From Pipra filicauda (lineage: Eukaryota; Chordata; Aves; Passeriformes; Pipridae), in the NCBI RefSeq assembly GCF_003945595.2, contig NW_024104346.1, positions 744,001 to 808,000 on the forward strand: a DNA stretch of 64,000 nt. Reading direction: 5' to 3'. This document shows, one piece after another, positions 53,481-64,000 of the stretch. Within the stretch, counting starts at the first letter, position 1. Each line of letters opens with the position of its first letter. The notes under the pieces are model-generated. The model was not told the DNA's origin and searched no databases. It saw only the letters and a list, made by a program, of their open reading frames with translations. The position numbers and the translations under genes were made by a program.

Positions 53481-56400
53481 TTATTCTTAGGACTCCATTG
53501 AAGAGCTGATCCTTTGTCTCCCGCCGTGGAGCGTGAAGAATATGAAACGTAGGCAAAAATAAATCTGCTTTTCACACGTATTAGCCCCCGGTACACGCAG
53601 AGACCACCAAATGCAGCTGAGAGCAGCAGCACCCCCGGCCCTCTGCCCCGGCTGCACAGGGTCACTCTGACCTCCACACCCTCTCCCCAACTTCCCCAGT
53701 CCCCCGTGAGGGGGGACAGATCCTGGGTGGCCATAGGTGACCTCTCAATGCAGCCCCACTGCAGGAGCCACCCAGGGATGCTTCTGGCAATATGGATTTA
53801 AGAGGTGCCAGGTCTGTAAAGAGCCCAAATGGAGGTGGGGGGAACATCCCTCCCTGTCCACCCCCCCAAAGACCCAGAGCCACAGGTAGGTCAGTCCCTT
53901 AATCGCTTCATTTATCACAGGTGACTTCGGGAGAGATTAATCAGCAGGATAATTCCTGAGGAAAGGTTGCTTCAGGGGCTGCTTTCATTTCAGAGGAGTT
54001 CCCTTTCACCTTTACTGCAGGAACCTGCTCCAACACGCTCCATGCAGCACCAGGACGAGCCCCGGGCTCCATCCCCACCTTGTCCCTGCAGCCACTGTCG
54101 AGCACCGGGTAAGGCTCGTGCCCAGGCTTTGAGCTGGTGACTCCCAAGCAGCCTCCAGGGCAGTTTTGGCAGCACCAGGAACCAGCAGCAGCCGCCTGGC
54201 ACGAGCCGAGAGGTTGAGTTTCTGGAGAGCCTGGAGCCAGAGGCAGAAAATCATGCAAAACTTTGTGGGTTGGGTTGGTTCCAAGCAACGAAAAACAAAA
54301 CCGGGGCATGGAAAACTTGCTCAGAGCTGAACCAGAGCAGGGCTGGCCCGGAGGAGCTCGGATGGTTTCGAGTGACAGCTCTCCTGGTGGCTTCTGCTTC
54401 CTGGAGATCTCCGGACCCAACCTCTCCACCTGCCAGGTCCCACAGCCGGGAGCTGCCACGGCCTCCTCATCCTCTACACACGAGGAAGGTGCAGGCTCTG
54501 GCATGGCAGCTCCAGCAGGGCTTGGAAAGAGCTGGCAAACCAGCAGGATGGGACAGGAGTGTGCCATTCCAAGCATTTAGGATGCTTGGAGGTGGATACC
54601 CACTGTCTGGATGGTTGTCCCACCATGACATACCACGGGAGGGACAGCAGAGGACGAGGGGGATGAAGGCTCAGCCCTCAGGAGACACAGCACCCGGAGG
54701 TGGCTGGGCTGGGACACCCAAGCTGGTGGCACATACTCAGGACAGTTGTTGTCCCCCTGTCCCACCGGGCAGCCCCAGGCAGGGTCGGCATCAGCCTGTC
54801 CCCCATCCACCACATCGCTTCCCACTTTGCATCTATCGAGATGATTCCCCAGATACCCAGGGATGTTCCAGCTCCTCCTGTTTGGATAAAATATCGGTAA
54901 TTACACGCATGCCTAATTTGAATTATTTCCACAGTGCAATCCTGGCGCTTTGGACCCCACTGAGCAACGTGGCAGGAGGCTCCCTCCTCAGCAGGGAGAA
55001 GATGGGTGGTGGCACTTCTGCTCCTGGCCTGGGTGACCAGCGTGGCCATCAGGTGACCCACACAGGGTGCAAACAGCTCGTTCCCAGCACCCAGAGAGGG
55101 TCTTCCCTGGGGTCCAGCAGGTTCCCAAATATCCAGACAGAGGAATAGGGAGCAGGATTCTGCAACTGCTCTCAGATCTGCCGTGGGTGTGCCCTGAACC
55201 TGGGAGGGTGTGAGGAGTTAATTGCTGTGCCCACGGCCTCATTTGTCACCGCAGAGCCACCGGATGCTTTCCCAGATGTGACGCTGCTGTCAGAAACTGT
55301 GGGGCTGGTGGAGAAGGTTCTGGGTGAGTTTCCTTGGCCTGTGCTGGGTGAGACGTCAAATCCCATTCGTGTCATGGTCCCTTCTGGCCCCGCAGTCGAT
55401 GGGCTCAGAACTGGGGTTGGCCACAGAACAAGAACTGGTTCATCAACTGTTCAAGGTTTTAAAACTTGGTTTTCTTCCAATGTGCAACCAAACCGAGTCC
55501 TTTGAGAAGTTTTCCATGACGAGCTGCCCACATGTCTCAAGGAGCTGGGGGCTGTGGGCAGAGCAGAAACTCCCCCACAGCAGGCAGGAGTTTTTGGGGT
55601 ACATGTCCCAGCCATGAGCATCTCCAGCCCCAAACCCCCCCGACCCCTCCCCACTGCCTGCCCACCCTGATCCCTGCTCTGGCAGGTCCCTGCCCACACT
55701 GCCGGGCACATTCCCTCCGCATGGTGGGTTCCTCTCTGTGCAGGGGTCTCTGCAGCCCCTCGCAGCCCCTTCAGCCTCGTGCTGTCACATCACGTTATTT
55801 GCTCACGGAAAGTGACTGATGAACCTTCTCCTTCCGTTCCCCTGCCTGCAAAATTCCCAGTGCCGGAGGGGGATGCTGGGAAAGGGGAGCCCAGACCTCA
55901 GCACCCACTGCTGCTCCCCCACCCACCGTCACCTGCAGTGAGCGGCTCCAGGATTGGAGAGGGGTATTTTTTGAGGATTGGGAAGTGATGTCTCAGCTGG
56001 GATTCATGTCCTGATCCCCTCCCAGGGATGGAGTGGGGCGGGCAACCCCCCACCCAGGCTCCTGCCCACTGCTGGCTTTGGGGGCGAGGGTCTGGGCAGG
56101 GCTGAGCCCCTTGTCCGGGGCACAGCAGCCCCCCCATGTTCCCCCCAACTCTTAATTCGTTCTCCATCCTTTTTGCATCCCCCTCCTCCCCCTCTCCGTC
56201 TCAGCTGCCTGATGAATGAAGGATGGGTTTTTAAGCCTTTTTTCCCCCCAAGGCCTGCAGCTCTGGCTCGGCTGCTATCGCTGGGATAAATGCAGCTTTT
56301 GGGCCCGGAGCAGCATCCGTTGGAGCCACGGCCCCCCGCGCCGGGTTATCAATCCCTGCTCAGCACCACCGGCGCCGGGCTGGGTCCTCTCCACTGGGAG

Positions 56401-59400
56401 CCCTTTTCCTACCCTCTGGCCACAAGAAAGACCAGTGTGGCTTAATTCTACACAGTATCAACACCAAACAGACTCAGCCCAACACTACTCGCCTCTCCTA
56501 ATTCGGCTTTGTGTTCCTCGGTTTTCATGAATTTTTAAAAAGTTTCCGTTTCTCCCGGGGTTCCGGCGAGTTTCCCGGGGTGCGCCTGCCCTGGTGCTGG
56601 CTCTGGGTCCCCCTCCTCGCCCTCCCGGAGAAAACAAAGGAGGCAGAGAGTCAGCTTGGAACTCCTCACCCTGGGAAGTTTTTTGGATGGCTCGAGAAAT
56701 GAAATCTGCCCCAGCCTGGGAGACGGAAGGGCCGGCGTGGTGATGGGATCCAGCGCTGGGTCCTGGCACAGCCGGTGCCGCGGTGCCGCTGCTCCTGCCA
56801 GCAGCACTCAAACTGGAAATACAGATGGTGCCACTCTCAGGGCAGGGCTGGAGCTGTGGGGGAAGGAGACTTTGGGAAGGCAAAACAAAACGAGATGAGC
56901 CCTCAGTGGACTGAAAAAAAACCAAATGCATTTCTTTGTTGTTTTGCTCTAGTGTGAAATGCAGCCTCCATCCATGACTGGGAGCTGGAAGCTGCCTTGT
57001 CCCTCTGGCCCTGTCCAGAGCAGAGAAAATGAGGCAGGATAGAGGAAAATGGAGATTCCAAGATGGCAAACACAGATAGAGCCTGTGAATGAAGCCAAGC
57101 CAGGCGCTTCAGTTTGAAACTAAACACAGATAAGCTGAGAGTGTCCCTCCACCACCTCGACCCCAGCCTTCCTCCACTTCCAGTGGTCATGGGGATTATT
57201 ATCCCCTTGGAGGAATAAAGTGCAGCATTGAGGATTCTGGGATTCAACCCGATGATTCCAGGGCTCTAGGTATTCCAGTGCAGATGCTGAGAACTGGGAA
57301 GGCATCCCCTCCAGCCAGGCAGCCACTACATCACCCGGGAACGGCGAGGAAATAATGATGTACGGCTGGCCTTGGGGCACTCTTTGCAGCTCGATTGGCC
57401 TCCCTGGCAGAAGAATAACCGAGAGTTTATTGCTTCTCTTCCAGTGATCTTTACTCCCAGCTGTTTTCTCTGGGAGGCCTGGATCCCTGTACCTCACCTG
57501 AAGAGCCATGGGCTGCCGGTGAGGTGCTGAGTTGGATCCCAGGCACTGAGGTGCTGGTTCCTGGGGTGGGGCTCTGCTGTCACAGGGAAAATCCCCCCTG
57601 AGCTCTGGCCAAGGGAGGAGATGGGGCCTGGGCACATCTGGGACCCCTTTCCCCTTCCTCCTGCAGGTGCAGTGAGCTCCTGGAGCAGCACCAGCACCCT
57701 TGGCCTCTGCATCCAACCGTGCCCAAAGGAGAGCATCCATCTGCTGGCTCCTTCACACCACATCCCCTTCCCCAGCACCAAACACCCCCTGCACCCATCC
57801 CTGGGCACTGTACCCAGGCAAAGCCCCTGCAAGGGGCCCAAGAGCCCTTTTCTGACATCAGTCCCACCTGGCTGGGCAGGAGAAGGGGAAAAAGAGCATT
57901 TCCACGCCAAAAGCTGGCAATTCCCAGCTCCTGGTGCCGTTTGTGGAGGGCAAAGGTGAGGTGGTGGCAGGTGACTTCCCCCCATTTCCTTGGTGGGGCC
58001 GTGCTGCAAACAGCCCGATTGCCGCGATTTCTCTGTCATTAAAATGTAAATGAAAACAGACACAAAAAACAATCTGAATTTCCAGCCGAGTTGCTCTTGC
58101 TTAATATTCTGCCCCGAAGGGGGATGTGCGGAAGCAACAACATTTCAAAGGGAATCGTTAAAGAAGGGAGGCTCAAACCGCGTTTCCATCAGATACCGCG
58201 GCAGAGCCCGGCACTCGGGGTCCTGCCCATCCCGACGCCGCTGGAAAGGGAGAGCGGGAAGCAGGTCTTGGAGAATGAACTTTCCAGGCCGGGATGAGGG
58301 GGATGCTCATGCTGAGTAGGGCTGTGCTGGCCGTATCCCGGCGTGGTCCAGCTCCGGGTGTGGATGGGCAGCACGTGCCTGGCTGCAGGGATGGAGCTGG
58401 GATGATGCTCAGATTTTAATGCATCCAGAGGTTTTAGAAGTGCCCTGGAAGGGCAGCGGGGTTTGCAATGTGTCCCAGCCCCCCAGCAGTGCATGTGAGG
58501 GGAAGATCCCGGTATTCCCAATCCTGCCTCCTCCCTGTCCACCCTGAGCTCTCGGGACTGGCATTGCCCCACTCTGTTTCAAGCAGGAGATGACTGTATT
58601 TATTCTGTGTTTATTCTGCCAGTGTGAGGCAGTTAAAATAAAATACAAAATGCCAGGGAGTGAGAATAGCCTGAAAAATCCTGTGAATGGTGGTTCTGTC
58701 CCAGTGGATGCCGTTGGAAAAGGAGGGATGCACCAAGGCTCAGGGTCACACATGAACTCCCAGGATCTGCCCCCAACCTTCCAATTCCCACTCCTCAGTG
58801 CCACTTACCCAGGGCTGCAGGGAAAGGGAGCCTGGCTGGGGAAGGAGCATCTCTCTGCAGAGTGACAGAGGCCTCTGCTCCCCACCACCCTCCCAGACCT
58901 CCGAGGCAGCAGCAGGTGCTCCCAGCACGGTGGCTCATATGGATCCTATAAGGGCTGAGCTCATCTCTCCAGGCAGCCTCGCTCCTCCAGGCACTGGGGA
59001 GCAGGCAGAGATGGTGGTGGTGGGAACCCAGGGGTGCCCAGGGTGTGGGACCCCTCACCACCCTGAGCACTGCCTGGATGTGATATTTGGGATGAGCAGA
59101 GCAGCCCTGGCTGGGCTCACCCTCCCAGCTGAGAACAAGGAAAGCCCTTTTCCTGCTGTAAACCAAACATGTGGGATCTGGAAGTCTCCAAGACACAATA
59201 AACAAGGGATTCCGGAATGCTTTAAGTGTGTCCCAGTCTGGATCTCTGGATGTTCATGTCCTGAGATGATTCATTTTCTTTTGTACTTTCATGGCATCAG
59301 TTATCACATCATTCGGTTTTATTTTTAAAGACTTGTTTTTTAAGCCCACAAAATACTGGAAAGGGTTAGAGTGGATTCCAATTACAAGGTAAAATATTTC

Positions 59401-61199
59401 CCTCCAAAGCTTCATAAATACTTGATTTTGGTTTAATGCCATTATTTTAACTTTCAAAGCAAGGCAACATTTGCCAAAGCTCGCTTTCTGCAGTAAAACC
59501 AGCCCAGTGTCACAGGGATTTGATACAATAACAATAAACTTCCAGAGGAGACCTTGAAACCAGAGGGGCTGTTGGCCGGGCAGAGGAATTCAAGCTCAGA
59601 TGCCACGGGGTCTGTAGGTCAGATCCCCCCGTGCCAGGGGGACCCCAACACGGCTCCCCACTTCTGCCTGGCACAGTGGCTGCATCCAGATCCTGCTGGT
59701 GCTGTTCCCACCGACCTGGGGGGTTTGGAGCTGGAGCATCTCCCCTGAGAGCCAAGTTCTCCACCTGTGAGCTGAGAATACATCCCTTCACTTACTGAGG
59801 CTTGGCAACCCCTGGGGGTGGGGACATCCCTGGCATGGGGTCCTGGGGCCCATCCCTGTGTCCAGCCCCGTGCTGGTTCCTGCCCATGGCACCCATCCCA
59901 CCTGGATTGCACCCAGAGGGGGCTGAGCACAGGGTGCAGGGTCACAGTGTCCCGGGAGGGTGGTGCCAGGGGCAGAGGGGGGCCCTGCCCCCTCCAAGCT
60001 GGCCCAGGCTCAGCCCTGCAGTGTTTTAGGTCTTTATTACTTTTCCCCCCTCAATTGGTTGGTTTTTAATTGATTCCCAAATCTTGTTTGGGCACGGGAG
60101 CTGGGGGTGGAAAAGCTCTGTCTGAAGTTGATTTTGCAAATCAGCTCTGGCCATCTCCAGCCGGGTCCCGGGGCAGGAGCATCGGGCTCCCAATAACCAG
60201 GGAGGAAGCCTCTTGCTGCCAGAGCAGATCCACTTCTTTGATGTGCTCCCTCAGTTATTCTTTCATTTCTTGAGCAAATAATCTGGATTTTCACAATATT
60301 TACCTTGGAAATAATTATTTGTGTAAAGCATTCGACCAAGACAAACAGAGAATTGCTCAGTGTCGCTGCGGGGCTGGGAGGGCTCATGTTCCCCCAAACC
60401 CTCCGGAGCGTGGGCTCCATGGGAAGTGGATGAGGGGAGAAACGGGCTTGGAGCTTGCACCCCACATCCTATGGAACCCCCGAGGCCTGGGACAAACCTG
60501 CTGTCAGCCCCGGCTGCAGGGCATGGATAACAATGGAAAAATGCAGCCACTCTGCCCTCCATGCCTTGCTGTGTCCCTACATGGACTATTGCATCCCTGA
60601 ATTCCCACAGACTCAGAGGCTGGAAAGGAGAAGCAGGAAGGAGGGGTAAAAAGGTGAGGGAAGGTTCAAAGGGCTGCAACAGCCTCGGTTTTTCATCTCT
60701 AGTTAATCTCTGCGAGGCCTGAGGCAAAGTCACCCTTGGGTCAACACTCAGGTGTTGTTATCTGCAATCCCCATCACCCAGAGCTGCCCCCAGCCCTCCC
60801 CATCAGCGGGGCTGCAGGGCAGGGTGCTGGGAATCCGGATCCCCCGGTTCCAGCCACTCTTTCCCGGGATGGAGGGTAAATCCTGCACCTACACTGCAGC
60901 CCAGCACCGGCCCCGCGCTGCCCCACGGCCACGGCAGTTTATGTGACTTCCATTTTCCAAAGCAAAAAGGCTTCTAAATTGAGCCTGGATGAACTGCTGG
61001 TGCTGGCACGGCGTGTTGCCAGCTGGGGCGTGCCCAGGGGTGCAGGGATGGGATGAAGGTGCCAAGACCTGTGCCCTCGACCCACCGCTCCCCCTCGCTC
61101 CCACCTGTACCCGCTCCAGCCCTGCAGTGAGCACGGGGTGGCTGCTCCCAGTCTGGCAGGCTTGGGAAGGGAAATAAAGGCACAAATCCAGCCGGGACT

Positions 61200-62535
61200 T
61201 GGCTCCTTCAGCTGCAAGGCTTTTATTAAGGTGTGCAACATGCCCACGATCACAGGTGTGGGGTATGGCAGAGGCAGCAGGCGCTGGACGCGAGTGAGCA
61301 GGAGGGCGGCGAGGGCAGCGTGAGCCTTGTGGGTGCTGCTGGAATCCTGCAGTGCTGGCACGGGTTGATTTGAGCCGAGTGTCCCCTTTGCCACCAAAAT
61401 GTCATTTTTGGAGGTGGAGTTTTGTGGATCTCCTCACTTTACCCGCTGGCAGCAGTTTGGCCGGCGGGACGCAGCAGCTCTGGAATCCCTCATCACCCTC
61501 CTTTTGCAATGAGAAATGGAATCAGTGCTGTGGGGCAGGAAGGGGAGCACGATCCCCTCCAGCCAAGCCCTCGCTGTCCTGCTGCCACTCCTGCACATCA
61601 GCACTTGAAAGGAATATGAGTCCTATGGAAACACAGCAAAGCACAGCAAACACACACAGCAGCTCCTTTTCCACCTCTAGTTAAGACAACTGTTCTTTGG
61701 GTCCTGTGTGCAGCCCTTGCTGAATAAAATGCAGATTAGAAAAAAATACTCTCTTTGCTCTCAAACGATAAATTAATATAAACACCAACAGCACAAATTC
61801 ATGAGCAGCTTTGGGATCATGCAGTGTTAGAGCATCGCCCGCGACAGACAGACGTGCACACACACACACAGACCTAAATTAACTCTTCTCTAATACTGAC
61901 ACTAAAAACATACATTGGCATTGGACTATTTGACACTTAAATTTACTTTTCAGCACTCTGAGGTCGCTTTTCAGAACGACTCTTTTCTCTCTCACACAGC
62001 CCAGGACACCTCACTCTCCCCAGCGAGCGACGTTCCCCAGTGGCTGGGCTGTGACACTCCGGTGCAGGTGGGATGTGGGGATGAAGCACGTGCCCAAGTG
62101 CTTTGCCCAGGGAGGTTTAGAAGCTTCACTGCCCTGAGGCCCCTCCCTGCCCTGCAGCTTCCACACAGGCCCATCCTGGTACGGGCTCAGCCAAGCTCAT
62201 ACAAAGGACTAGATCAGATGTAAAGATGAGCCTGGTCACCCAGGACTCAGAAAACCCCAAGGTCCTGAGGTCGACCCAGCCCGGCAGGATGGGGTACAGG
62301 ACAAAATGAATTCCCATGCAGAGGGAAAATGGAGATGAGTGTTCAGGGACTCTTGGCTGCGTTAGAGAGAGATGGGAAGGGCAGGGTGGGCACCCAGGGG
62401 CCCAGTGACTGCTTTGCACAGGATGGAGATGCCACCAGCCAACACCACACCGGCCAGAGGGTGAGGGCTGGGCCAGGCAGTGCCGGTGGCTCCGCAGGGG
62501 TGTCACCTCAGGGGTGTCACCTCAGGGGTGGCACC
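61200..62535 (-). other. C1orf216: C1orf216 3'UTR
   Basis: Non-coding sequence between the stop codon and a probable AATAAA at 61222-61227. A long 3'UTR after a single coding exon is usual for this gene. There is a (CA)n run near 61856-61871. Confidence 0.6.
61222..61227 (-). terminator. C1orf216: Probable C1orf216 polyadenylation signal
   Basis: tttatt on the plus strand, AATAAA in gene sense (ccttaataaaagccttgcag). It is the only good hexamer I found on this strand below the stop codon. Confidence 0.6.
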
Positions 62536-62538
62536 TCA
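62497..62538. repeat. 14-bp tandem repeat ending at the C1orf216 stop codon
   Basis: Unit ggggtgtcacctca occurs twice exactly and once as ggggtggcacctca. The last three bases of the third copy are the reverse complement of the TGA stop codon. Confidence 0.95.
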
Positions 62539-63357
62539 GGGGCCGGGGGCAGCCGTGGCAGCCAGGCAGGCCGGGCCCTGCTGCATGCAGCGGATGAGCT
62601 CCTTGCGGTTATCCAGGATGGTGTCGAAACTCTCCTGCAACCGGTTCTGCTGGTCCACGACTTTCTGCTGGAGGCCGTGGATCCAGCGCAGCAGGGCCAG
62701 GCGCCGGTACATCACCAGTTGGATGTGGTGCTTCTCCTTCTCCTGCTCCTTGAAGCGCTCCTTGTCCTGGAGGTGCTGCACGGCCTCTGCCAGCGCCGGC
62801 AAGAGTGGCCCCGGCTCGGGCTCGGCTGTGCCCGGCTCGGGGGGGCTCCCGGCTCGGGGGGCAGAGGCGGGAGGGTCCCAGGTGCTGCTGCAGGCGCTGT
62901 CGGGGCTGTCGATGCTCAGGGAGCTGCTGGCGTAGCCGTTGTCCTCTGCGGGGGAGTTCGGGGCTTTGACACATCCCCCGGCCGCCTCCTCGGCGGCGTT
63001 TTGCCCCCCGGCCCCTCCGACCTCCGCTCCCTCGGGGGGGCTGCGCACCCCCTGCTCGGGGACCCGCGCGGCGCCCGGGCCCGGGGCGGCGTCCGTAAGC
63101 CGGCCCTGGACCATCTGTCTCTGCATTAATAACAGCAGATTATCGGACGGATTTGTGGTGTTTTCGCTCCGGCTGGAGCCCTCCTCCGGCGGGGACCCCG
63201 GCGCTGGCCGGCTCCAGTTCTCATTGCTGTCACACACCTCTCCCACGAAGTTGGAGTTGGAGTCCTGCCCGTGCCCGGCCCCCGGGATGGCCGTGCCCAG
63301 CGCCGGGGCCCCCCGGCCCTGCCGGAACGGGGCGTTGGCCGGGCAGACAGCAAACAT
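62536..63357 (-). CDS. C1orf216: UPF0500 protein C1orf216 homologue
   Basis: A single coding exon gives 273 codons plus TGA (62536-62538). It matches the human protein, which is about 229 residues, from its start (MFA...) through DSNSNF (about 32-37), NENW (45-48), EQGVRSPPEGAE, EDNGYASSSLSIDS and a C-terminal helix. That helix (about 190-260: AVQHLQDKERFKEQEKEKHH, MYRRLALLRWIHGLQQ, RLQESFDTILDNRKELIRC) is charged, heptad-like and predicted coiled coil. Function is unknown in the family. The start is the ATG at 63355-63357, 16 nt after a good acceptor (tttcccttgcag), implying a non-coding upstream exon. The frame remains open further upstream but that part is intron. The extra length versus human lies in Pro/Gly/Ala-rich linkers. 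Position and strand relative to PSMB2 match human synteny. Confidence 0.93.
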   Translation of the reverse strand: MFAVCPANAPFRQGRGAPALGTAIPGAGHGQDSNSNFVGEVCDSNENWSRPAPGSPPEEGSSRSENTTNPSDNLLLLMQRQMVQGRLTDAAPGPGAARVPEQGVRSPPEGAEVGGAGGQNAAEEAAGGCVKAPNSPAEDNGYASSSLSIDSPDSACSSTWDPPASAPRAGSPPEPGTAEPEPGPLLPALAEAVQHLQDKERFKEQEKEKHHIQLVMYRRLALLRWIHGLQQKVVDQQNRLQESFDTILDNRKELIRCMQQGPACLAATAAPGP

Positions 63358-63373
63358 CTCGCTGGTGTCCTGC
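63358..63373 (-). other. C1orf216: C1orf216 5'UTR part of the coding exon
   Basis: Sixteen transcribed bases between the splice acceptor (AG at 63374-63375 on the minus strand) and the start codon. The upstream exon and promoter were not identified and probably lie beyond base 64000. Confidence 0.65.
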
Positions 63374-63561
63374 CTGCAAGGGAAACGTGGAGCCGTGACG
63401 GGGCTGCGGGCACACGGGCTGGCACGGCCGGACCCCAGGGCAGCTACAGCGGGGGAAAACACCCTCTTACTCTATTTACCTCTTTAAAGCTACTGGAGCC
63501 ATCATGAGCTCAGCACCCCTGGGTGTTTGGCCACTGGTCTCAGAGTGTCCCCAGGCCACAT

Positions 63562-63672
63562 CATGGAAACACAGAATGGGTTGGGTTGGAAGGGGCCTTA
63601 AAGCTCAGCTATTTCCAATGCCCTGCCATGGGCAGGGATGCCACCCATCCAAGGGCAACTTCCCACCTGATG
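63562..63672 (-). mobile_element. CR1 retroposon 3' end in the C1orf216 5' intron
   Basis: Plus-strand text aacacagaatgggttgggtt, ggaaggggccttaaagctc and ccctgccatgggcagggat is the reverse complement of the CR1 3' terminus. Confidence 0.92.
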
Positions 63673-64000
63673 CAGAAGTTCAAGAAGGCACCTCCCAGCC
63701 CATCTCTCCTCCCTGTGAGCTCCAGCCCAACCCCACGCTCCCGTGGCCTCCCCTGGGTGATGCCAGAGGGCATCCCAGGGTGCAGGGACGCAGCCCAAAC
63801 ACTGCTCAGGCTCCTCTGCACAACCTCTGCCATCAGCCCTGCCTTGGGCTGAGGGAGCTGGTCCCTTCCAGTGCCCAAACCAGTCACCCCTCTGGTTTTC
63901 CTCTGCAGGACTGGGAGCAGACTCGGCCAGAAAAGAAAAGGTTATCCCAGCGTTCCTTGCCGGGTCAGTGGCAGCGACAGCCGCTCTCCGAGCTCTCTCC

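Larger units (their letters stand above)
34111..61199. other. Gene desert between PSMB2 and C1orf216
   Basis: About 27 kb with no recognisable protein-coding exon or RNA gene. Long open frames on both strands (up to 292 codons) follow GC-rich composition and match nothing I know. The stretch contains AT-rich blocks with TAATTA cores, a (TTA)n microsatellite, a 20-bp minisatellite and an isolated CpG island near 51.9 kb. I see no CR1 copy between 34.1 and 61.2 kb, unlike the PSMB2 introns. Confidence 0.7.

Noticed and set aside
54270..55148. 292-codon plus-strand open frame in the desert
   Set aside because: No recognisable domain, no splice or promoter context, and composition typical of GC-rich avian non-coding DNA.
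63358..63462. N-terminally extended C1orf216 starting at 63462
   Set aside because: A good splice acceptor lies 16 nt before the conserved MFA start, so the upstream open frame is intron.

Overview
The window is vertebrate nuclear DNA, most likely from a bird. Genes are split by ordinary GT-AG introns, and the recognisable interspersed repeats are CR1 retroposons, the characteristic LINE of birds and other sauropsids. Introns and intergenic gaps are short. Three gene models can be supported: TFAP2E (plus strand, only its 3' exons in the window), PSMB2 (minus strand, complete, 201 codons) and the C1orf216 (UPF0500) homologue (minus strand, complete coding exon). Human chromosome 1p34.3 has the same order and orientation, so this is a conserved synteny block.

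Layout: 1-8084 is TFAP2E intron sequence with a CpG island at about 5.1-5.4 kb. Coding exons 4-7 lie at 8085-8313, 8531-8649, 11600-11741 and 12313-12598, followed by a roughly 1.25 kb 3'UTR with two polyadenylation signals. About 13.87-24.09 kb is a gene-free gap between two convergent genes. PSMB2 runs leftward from its CpG-island promoter near 33.4-33.5 kb to a polyadenylation signal at 24.11 kb, in six coding exons. A CR1 copy of about 570 bp lies directly upstream of that promoter. About 34.1-61.2 kb is a gene desert with no protein-coding gene I can recognise. It holds scattered AT-rich blocks with homeodomain-like cores, microsatellites and minisatellites, and an isolated CpG island near 51.9-52.1 kb. 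C1orf216 occupies about 61.2-63.4 kb, with any 5' non-coding exon lying further right, probably beyond the window.

The genes are not an operon and their products work separately. TFAP2E is a sequence-specific transcription factor, PSMB2 a structural beta subunit of the 20S proteasome, and C1orf216 an uncharacterised coiled-coil protein. There is no CRISPR array, prokaryotic system or recognisable RNA gene. The item most worth checking is a 219-nt open segment at 5401-5619 inside TFAP2E intron 3. It has consensus splice sites, is a multiple of three long, and is open in exactly the phase needed to act as an in-frame cassette exon. Next are the orphan CpG island in the desert, the A30/T24 pair in the TFAP2E 3'UTR and the CR1-bounded PSMB2 promoter.
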